Origin: Ceratothoa steindachneri
Lineage: Eukaryota > Arthropoda > Malacostraca > Isopoda > Cymothoidae
Direction: 5' to 3'
Length of the DNA: 64,000 nucleotides
Assembly (NCBI GenBank): GCA_963969495.1
Contig: OZ018323.1
Coordinates: 70,776,920 to 70,840,919, forward strand
Shown: piece by piece, positions 44,912-56,523 of the stretch
Layout of the letters: every line of letters begins with the position of its first letter
How positions within the stretch are numbered: the stretch's first letter is position 1
The notes under the pieces: generated by a model
Databases searched by the model: none
Told to the model about the DNA's origin: nothing
Seen by the model: only the letters and a program-made list of their open reading frames with translations
Made by a program: the position numbers and the translations under genes

Positions 44912-46353
44912 TCATGCTGAGTAGGTCCACTTGAAAGTTCTTTGTTGGATACCCTGAAATATCTCCTTGGGGAAGAGCTTCTGGGGGTATGGGTTTAGCT
45001 TGCTCGTTATTATTTTGAGGTCAATCTCCTCTCCGTCGTACTTGTAAGTACGCTTCAAGGTCTTTGACCTACTTCTCGAGCTTACGAGGCTCTTGGTCAC
45101 CCTGTCTTCGACCTCCTCATCGTCAGACTGCGAAGACAATTGGCTCGCTAGGTTGTCTTCTGCTTCCTTTATTCTTCTGGCTGCTCTTCTCTCCTTCTTG
45201 TCACGACGTTTCTGTGCCTCCAGCCTTGGGTCTGTCCTAGAAGTGTTTGCCTTCACAGTCGTGGGTTTCGTTTCTTTTGCGGGCTCCGTTGCTCTATTTT
45301 CTTGGGGAAATGGAGTAGCCGGTGCCTCGGTTGCTTCCTTTGCCAGAAACTGCAGCTGCAGCACTTCTCCCAATGGTGGATCGTCCGAAAACCACATCTC
45401 AGACATGCCGTTTTTCTTGAGCATGAGATTTAGTGTCTTCGCGAACGATCTTGGATTGGTGAGATTATTCACATGCGCAAATAATATGCACGTGAGTATC
45501 TTTGTCTAATTCTCATTCTCAAGTTTGAGATAATTTTTCGACGGCTGTTTTTCTGCAGCTTTTCTTGGTGCCGTTCTAGCTGCTTGGGCATACGAGTTGG
45601 AGCTCCTCTTTATTTCCTATGTCCTCTTTTTCTTTATAATGTATTTCTTTTGGGAACAGGACATGTCCATCGCCCCTTGTTAAGTCCACAGTTTGGGCAT
45701 CTTTCTGCCGGCGCCTTGCATTCGCGCCAACCATAGCCTTTACCACTGCACCTGAAGCACGTGACAGTCTGATCTTTGCAATCTTTCGTTGCGTGTTGCT
45801 CCATCTTGTAGCACCTGAAGCACATTGGTATGGCAGTGAACTCTTCCCTTTCAATTTGGTATGCACAGACCTTAGCGTTGAAGAGTAGTAACCCCCTTTA
45901 TTTTTCTTTTTGCGCCATCTGTGTGTCACTGAATATGATTTTAAACACGTGTTGGTATTCAGTGTTATCCCACTTGTTTCGGAATTTCACAATATCCACC
46001 ACGTTAGCCCAAGACTGGTTCTTGTTAATCTCTTCTTTGATTTCTTCTCTGGTGTGCTGTCCGATCCACGGATATAACTGTCTGCACACCACGCTGCGGT
46101 GAGCCTGGATCTGAGGAGGGGTACTAGGTTGGGGGCCTATTTTATTTAGTACCCTTTGTCCTTGCTCGGTTGTGAGCGTCTCCACATCTGCCTCTTTTTC
46201 GCAGATTGCGGAGTAGCCAACTGGGGTATCGATCAGCCTCGGGATCCCCACGCTCAGTTTTCCGAAGATCGTCTCAGACACCGTGTTTCAGTCCGGTTCA
46301 GGGTGCCCACCTATATTCTTTAACGGGACTCTTGTGGCTCGGCGGGCCGCCAT
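44912..46353 (-). pseudogene. LINE B2 ORF1, zinc-knuckle nucleic-acid-binding protein
   Basis: The start ATG 46353 gives MAARRATRVPLKNIGGHPEP, followed by an in-frame TGA. The conserved amino-terminal domain continues LIDTPVGYSAICEKEADVE, PWIGQHTREEIKEEI and YQHVFKIIFSDTQ. Three zinc knuckles follow: CFRCYKMEQHATKDC, CFRCSGKGYGWREC (the histidine position is Tyr) and CPNCGLNKGRWTC. A lysine/arginine-rich coiled segment, the SDDEEVEDR acidic patch and NGMSEMWFSDDPP precede the carboxy end FKWTYSA. Such proteins bind the element RNA and help target-primed reverse transcription. Frameshifts lie between the amino-terminal, knuckle and carboxy blocks. Confidence 0.8.
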
Positions 46354-46579
46354 TTTGGTTCTTTTGCAGTCCCTCCCTCCGGGGGTGCAAATCTTCTTGA
46401 TTTGGCTCTGTTTTTCCTTAGTGTTTACGCAGCTTCGGGTTTATGAGTGTGTATGTGTGTATATATATTTGCTTTTGGTTTAGTTTTTTCCTTGGGGAAG
46501 AAAAGAGCCTCCCCCCCACGTTCACCGGCCGTCTGGATGGAAATAAGAATTGCCTTTTAAATGGATGATGGCGATGGAT

Positions 46580-46840
46580 GAGACGAATCCGGGTGGGATC
46601 CTCTCAGGGGTGTGATTGTATGGCGGACTTATTGACAACGCCACCCCCGAGGGTGTTTTAATCGCGATCGCATCCCAACATAACATAGAGACGGTTGTAT
46701 GTCCCTCTATGGTCCTGGAAGGGGCCTCACTGTGGTGAGCAGCAGGAGTAGCAGTCCAGCCCGTGGAAGAGTTTCTAACATTGTTCTCCACTGTGGGCTA
46801 TTCCTCGAACCAGCTTCCTCTAATGCCCCTAATTATGGCC
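46580..46840 (-). promoter_or_regulatory. 5' untranslated module shared by LINE families A and B (B2)
   Basis: Plus-strand words gggtgggatcctctcagggg, tatggcggactt (about 46620), acatagagacgg (about 46684) and ctgtgggcta followed by attatgg occur in the same order in B3 (58.08-58.34 kb) and A3 (52.24-52.56 kb). The module lies upstream of ORF1 in all three, where LINEs of this kind carry an internal promoter. The regulatory role is inferred from position and conservation only. Confidence 0.6.
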
Positions 46841-47436
46841 AAGCAACTGCCTGAGATAGTTGGGACGAAATATGAATGGCAATCCCCCTTCACATCTGAC
46901 GGCGGTTCACGCAGGAGGGTAGGCCGGGGACTTAAGCAGTCATCTGCCTAAGTGGGGCCACTGTAAAGAAAGATGAATTAGTGATGAGATATGATGATGA
47001 TGAGTGGGACACAAGATTGAGACTCTCTTTTTTAAAATCTGGTTCTAAAATTAGAACCCAGGTTTTCAGGGGCATAAGCAAAGATTACCCAGAACCTTTC
47101 CTCCTTTACCAGATCAGGAGATGCGTATTACAAAGTATTTCTGCCAAGAATTACGACCAGTCATCTAGATATAAAAATCATTTTCATTTTGTTTATAGAA
47201 AGCACAAAGAGGGATCGCTGTATGTGATACAGGCGATCAGGTAGTCAGAGAGGAGGGTTGCGGAAATCCTTTAAGAAAATATAGCAAGAGTTGATAGGTC
47301 GGTGGCTATACACCAATGCGTGGTGTTGTTGTGGCAGCGTTGGTTTCGTGGTTTGGACTGGACGACGGTTGGAGACAGGTCAGGAGGGCGAGGCTGTCTA
47401 CTCAGTTGGAAACGCGTTATTCATGATGCCTTCTGG

Positions 47437-50266
47437 TTATGCGAAGAATGGTACGGGTGGCGGGTGTTCGTGGGCCGCGGGGTATCGCGGTGCCATTGCG
47501 TACCTTATTAAGTGTAGTGCAGTACATAATGGGTCTCTGGGGAGTTTCCCGAGTTGTTTTGTGAGTCTGATGTGAGCGTATGTGTTGAGGGGGTGCTAAT
47601 TTGTTGTTGTTGTTGTGTAGTGCGTCCATTCTCGAGAAAACGGAGAGCGGCGAGCGTGCTTTAGAGCAAAGTTCTGAATGCGCTGAGCCCTCCGCTTTCA
47701 CGTGTCACTCGCGGCTACGAGTGACAGTGGGGCGTACGTGAGAATAGGTCGCACGAGTGTTTTGTATAGATGTAGTTTTAGTCTTTTGCTCGCAGAGTAG
47801 AACTCAGCGATGCGTTTGTTCGTGAGGCTCTTGCTTGTATTATGTTTTGGTGCATATTGAACCTGAGGGTCTTGTCAAAAGTTACCCCGAGGACCTTGGT
47901 ACGTTGAGTGTATCAGAGCCTTGTTGGGTTTAGGTGGCTCATGTCAGGTGTATGTGAGAAGATTTGTAGGTTGTGCATGAAGTGATCTCTAGCACAACCT
48001 GTGTCTTCTGAGGATTCGTGGCAATCAACCATTAATCCTCGTAATCTGTCTTCTCGTCTAGTATTGTTTGTGCGTGGAGCGCGATTTATTCTGGGCCTCG
48101 GTCGCTAACGAGAATGATCTCGTCATCGTCGTAGGCCACTGTGTATGTGTGACAGCAGTTTTCGGATGGGCTTGGGGTGTCGTTTGTGAACATAATGTAT
48201 AATGTGGGTGGCAGTACGCTTCCTTGGGGAAGGCCTGAACGTGGTGTAAAGGGGCGTGAGGTGGTATTATTGTATTTTATGTGGCAACTTTGTTCAGGGG
48301 GGTAGTGCAAAAGGAGCCTTCTGGTGCAGAGATGCAACTCCGTATTGTTGGCGAGTTTCCAACGGAGTCCCTCGTGCCACACTTTATCGAAGGCCTTCTC
48401 CACGTCCTTGATGATGGAGAGTCTTTTGATGTACCTGGTGTTTTTTTTTGTATTCTGTCGTGAACGATGGTCACGGCCCCCTGTGTGGCCCGGCCTCTCC
48501 TAAACACGTATTAATGGGGGAGAACCAGTCCCTCTCTTCCTGGTATTCCCGTACGCGGCACTTGACCATTCGTTCGAGTATTTTGCCTAGGTGCTCTAAT
48601 AGAGCAATAGGCCTGTAGTTATTTGGGTGTTTAGAGTTTTTACTTAGTTTGTGTAGGAGTATGTTGTGAGAGACTTTGAATATTTTAGGGAAGTGGCCTG
48701 AGGCTAGTGAGGCGTTGAATAGGTGTGTAAGTGTGGGGTATATGTTTGCAGGGAGGTTGTGTATAAGTGTGGCTGGTAGCCTGGAGGGGCCGGGGGTGTG
48801 TTTTTGTGTTGTTTTAATGTAGTGTTTTGTTTCCTCGACGGGGATTGGAGTGGTTAATGTAGATGTGTAGTCGAGCACCTCCATTCGTAACAGGAGGGCA
48901 GGCCTTAGCTCGTAAGCCTGTGCCCGACACCACTCCTGGACTTCCTGCAAGTGCTCTCGTGCGTGTGGTTTGGGTGGGTTGTGTGTGTGTACCGGGCCCA
49001 GTGGGACCTAAATGCGTCGAGGATGACGTTAGTGTCTGTGGGTGATTGGTTGTTTCTTGGAGGGTGATGGGTTTGCATTGATCAGTGCCTAACATCTTTT
49101 TACGTGACGTCAGAATAAGGAAGGGTCCCTGCATAGGGTGTCGTCCGTGATGCGGACGACCTCTCGTCACTGCCTGTTCCTATCTAGCTGCACGCAGTGT
49201 AGGATGCGGGCACATAATTGATTTATGTTGTGTCGTCTTGGGCCTCTAGTGCAGTCTCTTATTGTACTGTGTGAAATCTCCCTGAGTGTTTATGGAGAAT
49301 GTGAAATGTTTTATGCAAGTGTAATTTTTTGTGGTGAGTGTAGGTTGCGTGCAGCGGTTATGCTGTTTAAGATTGAGCACCAGTGCTCATCTATCAGGTC
49401 TGGATTGGTGTACTCTAGGTCGAGGTTTTGTGGCGTTTGTTTGTTATGTGTCTCCTGAACTCTCCCCAGTTTGTGTTTTTGTAATCGTAGAGAGGTGGTG
49501 TAGGTATGAATATGGGAGATGTGGATATGATGAGGCATATCGCTAGGTGGTCAGATAGTATGTCGGGACCGGGTGATATGTGTGTGTGGAAGCGTGTAAC
49601 GTGGTCGTTGCGGAAGACAACGTCCGGGGACGTGGTACCTCCACGAGGACCGAAGAATGTGGGGAAGGCCGGGCCGATGTGCTCGCAGCGATAGCACCAC
49701 AAGGCACCGGCCAGGTAACTTCCAGCGTCATTCGTGTTGTTCGAAAGGAGTGTCGGGTGAAAAGCGTTAAGGTCTCCCGCGAAGAAGATAGGGAGGTTAT
49801 GGTTTGATAGGGCCCGGAGTGGGGTTTCTATATTTAATTGTAGGCGTGGTGGTCTGTAGTTTGTGGCCAGTAGTATGGAACAGGAGCTTGTTTCTATCTT
49901 GCAGGCTAGAAAGGAGTCGTCTTGTGTTTTCACGTAGGAGTGGTGTATAGAGCGCTTTACTAGAATCACTGATCCTAGGTGCCGCGCCTGTGGAGATAGG
50001 TAAGTGTGGCAGCCTGCGATGCGGAGTCTGTTGTTGGGAGGAAGTAGGCTGGTTGAGTTTAGTAGGTCTATGTTGGATCTTTGTGTCTTGAGCACCCAGT
50101 TGGCAACCGTATGGTGAATACCGTGCCAACTGCGTACGTTTAATTGTGTCACGTTGAGGCGACCTATTGTCGTGGGCGGAGTGCGCGTGAGGCTGATTTG
50201 CCCGGGACAGTTCTTCTCTCCTTGGTTATTGCCCAGGAGGCGTGGGAAGCCAGTACCTTTTCCCAT
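47437..50266 (-). pseudogene. LINE A3 ORF2: endonuclease-reverse transcriptase
   Basis: The endonuclease opens with RLNVTQLNVRSWHGIHH and shows YLSPQARHLGSVILVKRS, ATNYRPPRLQL, FFAGDLNAFHPTL, TTSPDVVFRNDH and LSDHLAICL. At the catalytic Glu position the codon (50054-50056) reads Ser, within DLLNSTSLLP. The reverse transcriptase has NNYRPIALLEHLGKILERMV, FRRGRATQGAVTIVHDRIQ, VEKAFDKVWHEGLRWKL, RSGLPQGSVLPPTLYIMFTN and VAYDDDEIILVS, where the catalytic YADD reads YDDD. The end is PPPVPFFA with TAA at 47437-47439. Frameshifts separate the blocks. The sequence reads like the Jockey/I group of LINEs; the exact clade is uncertain. Confidence 0.87.
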
Positions 50267-50389
50267 GTCGGCTGTTGTTTATGCGGCTTGTCGGCGGTGT
50301 TGTTGGGTGGGCAGGCCGTGGTGGAGGGAGGAGTGTGTTCTGTGGAAGGAGGTGCCGTGGTAGTAGGCTTGGAAAGTGTAGAGTCTTAG

Positions 50390-52124
50390 AGGGGAGTTAG
50401 TAGCAGAGGTGGATGGAGTAGAGCTATGAGATGAGGGGCTAGATATAGTAGGAGAGGTACAGATTATGAGAGGTGGGGTGTCGGGGGAGATAGGAGGTTG
50501 GGTCGAAGGAGGAGTGGGAACAACAGGAGGGGGGGGGGGGGTTGCCCGTGCTTGTGTGTGCGGGGGCGGGGGTGAGGTAGGTTTATTTGGTTTGGCACGG
50601 GGTGTTGTGGGCTGACGGGAGGTGGGGGTTGTGGTGTCAGTGGAATGTGGTTGGAGGCTGTGGAAGAGGGACCGGGGACGGTTGGAGGGGGGTTCTGGAA
50701 GTGGAGGGAGGAGTGGAGTTTGCCGGAGGGAAGGTTCTGGGGGTAGGAGGGAGTTTTATTTGAGAGGTGGAATGAGTGCGGGCATGAGAGGTGGTTGAAA
50801 GAGAGGTGGGCCAGTGGGCGGAGGGGTAGGCACGGAAGGATCAGGGACAGAAGGGGGGGAGGCGGTGGGAGCGTGGTGAAAGGGGGGGCCGGTGGGTGCA
50901 GGTTGAGAGTTGTGCGTGCCCACCGGAGTGGGAAGGAGTGTGGTTATTCTGTCCATCTGCTCGTCTATTAAAGCGAACACCTTCTCAGAGAAAGGTGATC
51001 TAATCTATTCCGTGTGAGGCGAATAATGTGTTTAGTATGTTTGAGTATAGACGGGGCCGCCCCTCGACATGTCTTTTGACACCGTTAAGAGCAAGGTGGC
51101 CAGGTGTAGTTTCGTGTTTGTGGTCTCATTAGTTGTGTGATGTGGAGTGGGTGTGGTTGTGTGGTCTCGGATGGGCGTAGCTGTGTGGTGAGTGGTTGTC
51201 GGTAGTAGTGGGGCTCTCTGAGTGTAAGGTGCTAGGGTGGGGGGAGAAAGGGATGGGTGGGTGAGGTGGAGGTGCTGCTGGGAAGGTTGGGTTTGTCTGG
51301 GGTGGAGCAGGGGGAGCAGAAAGTGTTGCGTCGTCTGCTGTGGCGAATGTTCTGATGAGGGGAAGGGGGACGGGGGTGAAGTGTGTGGTTATGTGGACTG
51401 GTTGTGGGTGCCGTATAGCCACAACGGCGTCATGGCGGGCCTTACTTGAGCAAGAATATTTGGAGTTGACGGCGACGTGGTCGCCGCCACAGTTGGAGCA
51501 GTGGGCTGTGGTTGCAGTGCCTGTGGTGTAGTGGTGCCCCACTACACTGCACTTCGAGCAGATTAGGTCTGCTAGACATGTACTTATTGTGTGTCCGGTT
51601 TTGTAGCACCGATGGCATTGCTTGGGTCCTATTTTGTGTTGTGATTCCATCTTATGTGGGTGTGTGAGTGTGCCGCAGACCTTGATGCCTTGGTCTAGCA
51701 GCATTTGTTTGCTGTTTTCGCTGGAAAGTGTGACCACTGCCCAGTTTTTCGTACGGTTGAAATATAGGTCTTTGATGACCTCCTCCCAATACTCCTGTCT
51801 GAGGTGCGTACGGAGGTCATCATTTGTGAAGGCCAACCATAAGGAATTGGTCTTTGTGACTCGTATCTGGTATCTTTTTAGGATACCGTCTGCGAGTTTG
51901 GTATAGAGGTTGTGAGTGGCGAGTGTGTTGGCTATTTTCTGGTGAAAAGTTAGCCCGTCCTCCTGTAAGTGGAAGAAAATCTTGTGGCCTGTGTGTGTTT
52001 TAATGATATTTGTGATGGGGGTATCGTGGGTAACGGCTAGGCTGAGTAGTGTGTGATGGTCGAATGTAGTGGGTGTCTTTCCTGTAGTGTGTGCTAACAT
52101 GAAATGGGATGTACTTGATGCCAT
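50390..52124 (-). pseudogene. LINE A3 ORF1, zinc-knuckle protein with proline-rich tail
   Basis: A 331-codon open frame starts at ATG 52124 (MASSTSHFMLAHTTGKTP). After a ~170-residue domain come CHRCYKTGHTISTC (C-x2-C-x4-H-x4-C), CSKC...H and CSNCGGDH zinc-binding clusters, then a proline/histidine-rich tail. The frame stops at TAA 51129-51131, immediately followed by TGA. Yet beyond it sequence homologous to A2 keeps coding character (LALNGVKRHVEG, NILNTLFASHGI, FALIDEQMDR and a proline-rich stretch to about 50390). Whether ORF1 truly ends at 51129 or the stop is a shared lesion is unresolved. The product would coat the element RNA. Confidence 0.78.
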
Positions 52125-52234
52125 TATTACTGCTTGATGTTACTTACTTTGGGGCCTAACCCCGCCCCGCCGATGAGGACCCCGTGAACATGACTCGGAT
52201 GTGGTGATTGATGATAGGTAGGTATGGACCTGGT

Positions 52235-52560
52235 TGGGCTCCTCAGAGGGGGTAAAAACATGGCGGACTTAATGATGACTAAAGCCAGAATCAACTGACT
52301 CCAGGCATGGTGCCGCCCCCTCTATTGGGTTTGGGGTATTTAACAGTTACATCCAACATCTCACAGAGACGGTAGAGTCTCCCTCTGTAGTCTTGGACGG
52401 TAACCACAGGGTAGGTTGTTATGCCTCCCCGCGTTTGTAACTGAATCCCATTCCAGGTTGCTCCTTCCTTTGGGTTCCGCAGTGGGCTAAGCCTCAGACC
52501 TCCTTTTCCCAAAGTTTGCAATTATGCCTTTTCTAAGTAGAACCGCATAGTTGCAACGAA
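52235..52560 (-). promoter_or_regulatory. 5' untranslated module shared by LINE families A and B (A3)
   Basis: Plus-strand words acatggcggactt (about 52258), gaatcaact, tgccgccccc, catccaac, cagagacgg, cagtgggctaagcct, gcaattatgcctttt and gcatagtt follow one another as in B3 (58.08-58.34 kb). The module ends about 110 bp upstream of the ORF1 start. A role as internal promoter or leader is inferred from position. Confidence 0.65.
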
Positions 52561-53339
52561 GTTATTATGTGTAGAGTTACGTTCACGGAGCCAAAACATC
52601 ACGTCGGAGCAGGGATGAGGGAGGCTTTAGCACGTCATATCAATATGACGATCCAGGGTAATAAAGGTATTTTTATTCAGGGGGGTGGGAGGAAAGGGGG
52701 TGTGTGTCTCGAGGATCTCTTTAGGTCTGGTAGGTTTCTGGCAGGTCGTAGTTACCTTCCACGGTAAGGCTTGACGAAAATCGGGGTGGTTTGGATGTGC
52801 CGTCCCTCAAATTTTCCTCCTTTGCCGGCTAAGACTTCTCTTAGATAGTGGTGAAGGTTCTTCCGATTGATGTGTCTGTTGTATGATCGGGATCGGGATA
52901 ACAAAAGTGGTGAATATGAGGGAGAATAATATAGGATGGATGGAAATAATAGTGTAGAAGGAGAGATGGTTAATGTGTTTGTAATGTTAGGGTAATAATG
53001 TCGATGTTGTATGTTTTTGATGTGTGAGTGAGTGTGTACCAGGTCGCCTGACAATCGCTTTTGTGTTGCTTTACTTTATTTTGCTTTGTTTTATATTTTA
53101 CAGTTTAGGAGCCTTTGTTTTCATATTTTTTGTACTTCTTTGTACGATGTTTTCTCTTTCGAGGGAAGCGTTCGAGCCTTTGTTTTCTTTTTATTTCTTT
53201 GAAGTATTTCTACTATTTCAATAGTTAATGTTATAGATGGTTTACTCTCGAGTGCTGTATCAGATTTTTTTTACTTTTCTGTAAATTTTCTTACTGTATC
53301 TTCTCTTATCTTCTTATGCAAATATGTATATATATATAT

Positions 53340-53550
53340 GTTTTTTTTATTATATATCATTATTTTTATTTTCGCGTATAGATCTATATACGCTTACATC
53401 TACATGCACTTTTTTATATCATTATTTTTATTTTCGCGCATAGATCTATATACACTTACATCTACATGCACTTTTTTATTATTATTTTTCTCACGTATAG
53501 ATCTATCTACACTTAAATCTAAATACACTTTTTTTTCACATGTATACATA
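53340..53550. repeat. 62/57-bp tandem repeat in the B3 3' untranslated region
   Basis: cgcgtatagatctatata at 53373, cgcgcatagatctata at 53435 and cacgtatagatctatcta at 53492 mark three units, each followed by cactta or gctta and acatctacatgcactttttt or a variant of it. Confidence 0.85.
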
Positions 53551-53638
53551 TATTTATCTTATTTTTACTATTATGTGATTACTAGTTTGTATTATTAAAA
53601 GATAATTATATGTACATATAGGGTCTTTTTCCGGTGTT

Positions 53639-56400
53639 CTATCGATATATTGGTTCGACATAATTTTGTATATTTTTTCGGCTACTTTGAAATCTTTGTA
53701 TAAAATGTAGCCTTCTATATTCTCTTTCAGGAGGTATAACTTTATCGGTTATATCGTTTGGGAGTTCCTCTTCTAATTTGTGCCATATTTTTCTAGCACG
53801 TTCGTGAAGGACTTGATTAATTGGTTTTAATTTTGTTCTTCGGTGTAGCTCCACTGATGGTATTGCATCCAGTTTTGATGAATTGGTTATGAATCTGGTT
53901 GCGTAGTTTTGGATTACTTGTAAGTTGGATATTTGTGTTTTGGTTAGGGTATTCATCGGAATGACAGGGTACGTTATAATGGGACGAACTAGAGTTAGGT
54001 ATAGCTTTCTTTTGTTTTGTTTTCGGATAGGTTTCTAAATCTTTGTAGAGAGGAAAGGGCATTTCTCGCATGCGTAGTCTTTTGGCTCACATGCGTACTG
54101 TACCTGTTCTTAGAGAAAATTAAACCGAGTACCTTACCTTCCTCACAGTAGTAGATGTTGTTGGCGGTGATTCGGTGCGTCTTTCTTCTATTCATTGGTG
54201 TTAGTTGGAAATCAACAATGTTTGTTTTTCTCTTATGCGTCTTTTCGTATTCATTTATGTTTGTTATTTCTCTGGCAGTGCGTTGTGCGATATCCTGCGG
54301 ATGTTTCCTATCACTGGCAATGATCTGCGTGACGTTATCGGCCAGTTGGATATACATTGTACTTTCCTCTAAGGGTTGAAGGAGATCCCTGGTGTACATT
54401 GTGTACAGCGTCGGGCTGAAGCACCCACCTTGCGGCACCCCTGCCTTTAGAGTGAAAGTACTGCTAGTGTAATTGTTGATAGTCAACTTTGCCTTCCTGT
54501 TTTCCAGATAGCTACACAGTATTCTGGTAAGGTTTGTTTCGAGACCCAGTTAAATTATTTTAACTTTGAAGCCTGGCACCCATACCTTGTCGAAAGCTTT
54601 GGCGACGTCGCGGAGTGCCAAGTCCACCCTGTTAAATCTTGCTACGTCGACTACGATCTTCTCGGTAATGAGTGCTAGTGCTGTCTCTGTACCTCTTTTT
54701 TTCTGAATCCGTGTTGTTGTACGCTGTGCATATCTCCTTCTTCCAGGAAGGTCTTTAATCTTTCATTGAGTAGCTTTTCCATTAGCTTGCCAATGAACTC
54801 CAACAGGGAGATTGGTCTGTAACTCTCGATGTAGCCCTTGGGTTTTCCGGGTTTGGGAAGGAAGATCATCTTCGCTGTCTTCAATGCTGGTGCAAAATGG
54901 CCTGTGTTCAGGCATGCGTTGAAGATTTTGAGGAGTGCTTGGTGGATATTGGTGGGCGCGTTTGTAATATGATTCTTTGTAATTTCATTAATTCCTTTTT
55001 TTTTGTTTGAATGATGCTAGGGCTGCTTTATATTCTATCATGGTGAAGGGCATTCCCTCATTCCTTTGAACTTGGGATTCGTCTACTTTTGGGAATGTTG
55101 AGTGTTCGTGCTCTCTATTTTGTAATACTTCTTTTACGTACTGTTCATGGGCCGCATCGTATTTTCGTTCTCCTCCGGCGTAATAGAGAAGATCCGAGAC
55201 CAATGCTCTCCAAACCTTTCTTCGATTTCCCTGTTGTCATATTTTGTTACCTCACCATCTTTCAGGTACATCTTCTCTTTAGGTATGGAACCTTTAAGCT
55301 TTTTGTATTGGTTCCAGAACCTTCTTGGATCTCTTTCTATATCCATGTTTTCAATTAGATTATTCCATGTTGTATTTACATTGATTCATATTAGGTTGTT
55401 CACTTGGTCTCTGAGGCCTCTTAAACGTATATATCTTTCTCTACTGCTACCATGTCGGCGGATTTCTTCGAATGTGCTGTAAATTTCCTACATTTTAGTT
55501 TTGATTTCATCGTACCATTGGGGAGCAGGGATTGTTCTGTAATTAGATTTTGGGACATAAAGTCTGTCAGCTTCTATGATGAGGCTTGTAATGTTGTTTA
55601 ATTGCGTGTTTATTTCTTCTATGGAGCTTTCTGTAATGGGTTATACTAAAGTTTTCTAGATGTTTTTTATATTTTGTCCAGTTGGTTTTAGACAATGCCT
55701 TCCTTTGGGGAATTTCAATTTGGATAGGCGAGGTTGAAATCTTCGTAATGAGTCCGATGTGATCAGAAGGTATTGCGGGGCTTGGAGTAGGGGGGATATT
55801 AAACGCGAAGTTGAGATTAGTTAATATTATGTCTAGAGTGGTTGAAGAACTGTGTGTTACAAAGGTGGGGAAGTCAGGGCCCTCTCTTTGCACCATCTGC
55901 TGTTTCAAGAGTAGTTCTAGGGTTTTTCCATTTTCCTTGAATGCGGTAGTATACCCGGCAGATCTACATCTTGCGTTTAGATCCCCTAGGAGGATCGCTG
56001 AGGATGGTCGGCGGAAGATCCGAATGAAGTTCGGGGTCGGGAGGTACGAGCGCCGGGAGTGTTGATATGCCTCGGCTACCACTAGATCCCCTGTTGTCAT
56101 TTTTAGCTTAATAGCTATATATGACTCCTCCAGATCTCTAATTTCGGTGTAAGAGATTTCCTTCTTTATTCCCATGGCTTTTCCATCAAAGCGTGAATGT
56201 GTGTGACTTGCCGCTAAAACTGTGAAGTCTGGAATTTTGATGTGTTCCGTTTGTAAATCAATACCATGTTCATTTATAATGACTATATCAGGATCAATTT
56301 GTCTGATTATATTGCAGTATATAATTTTCTTGGCTTTCCATCCGTCGACATTTAGAGTAAAGATTTTTAGATTTTTAATGTATTGTACGTTCCTAGGCAT
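53639..56400 (-). pseudogene. LINE B3 ORF2: endonuclease-reverse transcriptase
   Basis: The start ATG 56400 opens a 277-codon frame holding an apparently complete endonuclease: LKIFTLNVDGWKAKK, IVIINEHGIDLQ (catalytic Glu), VAEAYQHSRRSYLP, AILLGDLNARCRSAGYTT, LDIILTNLNFAFN and AIPSDHIGLI. The reverse transcriptase follows in broken frames: KMIFLPKPGKPKGYIESYRP, SLLEFIGKLMEKLLN, QQHGFRKKE, AGVPQGGCFSPTLYTMYTRD, and YIQLADNVTQII, where the catalytic ADD reads ADN. The carboxy end has TKTQISNLQVIQNYATRFI and KPINQVLHERARKIWHKL and stops at 53639. The LADN change and four or more frameshifts disable the polymerase, while the endonuclease boxes are all present. Confidence 0.87.
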
Positions 56401-56523
56401 TTTATTTTCTGTTTGTTCTTCCGTTTTTAGCCTTTTCAGAATTCACGGGTGATTTGATATGTCCTGGGCGTTTCTTTTTAAATTGGTCCGTAGTGAGATT
56501 ATAACAGGAGTTCGCCGAAATTT

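Larger units (their letters stand above)
41750..46960 (-). mobile_element. LINE family B copy B2, near full length
   Basis: The copy contains, from 5' to 3' on the minus strand, an untranslated region (about 46960-46354), ORF1 (46353-44912), ORF2 (44750-42099) and a T-rich untranslated region. Outer limits are approximate because no target duplication was recognised. It belongs with B1 and B3 by the shared ORF2 words (YRPISLLEF.GK, PQGG/SQGSCLS) and the GMSEMWF-type end of ORF1. Confidence 0.82.
47191..52700 (-). mobile_element. LINE family A copy A3, near full length
   Basis: From 5' to 3' on the minus strand: untranslated leader (about 52700-52125), ORF1 (52124-51129, with homologous proline-rich coding sequence continuing to about 50390), ORF2 (50266-47437) and a 3' untranslated end starting at gtttatagaaag (47191). 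The 5' boundary against LINE B3's 3' end (near 53.0 kb) is not sharp, and no target duplication was found. Confidence 0.85.
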
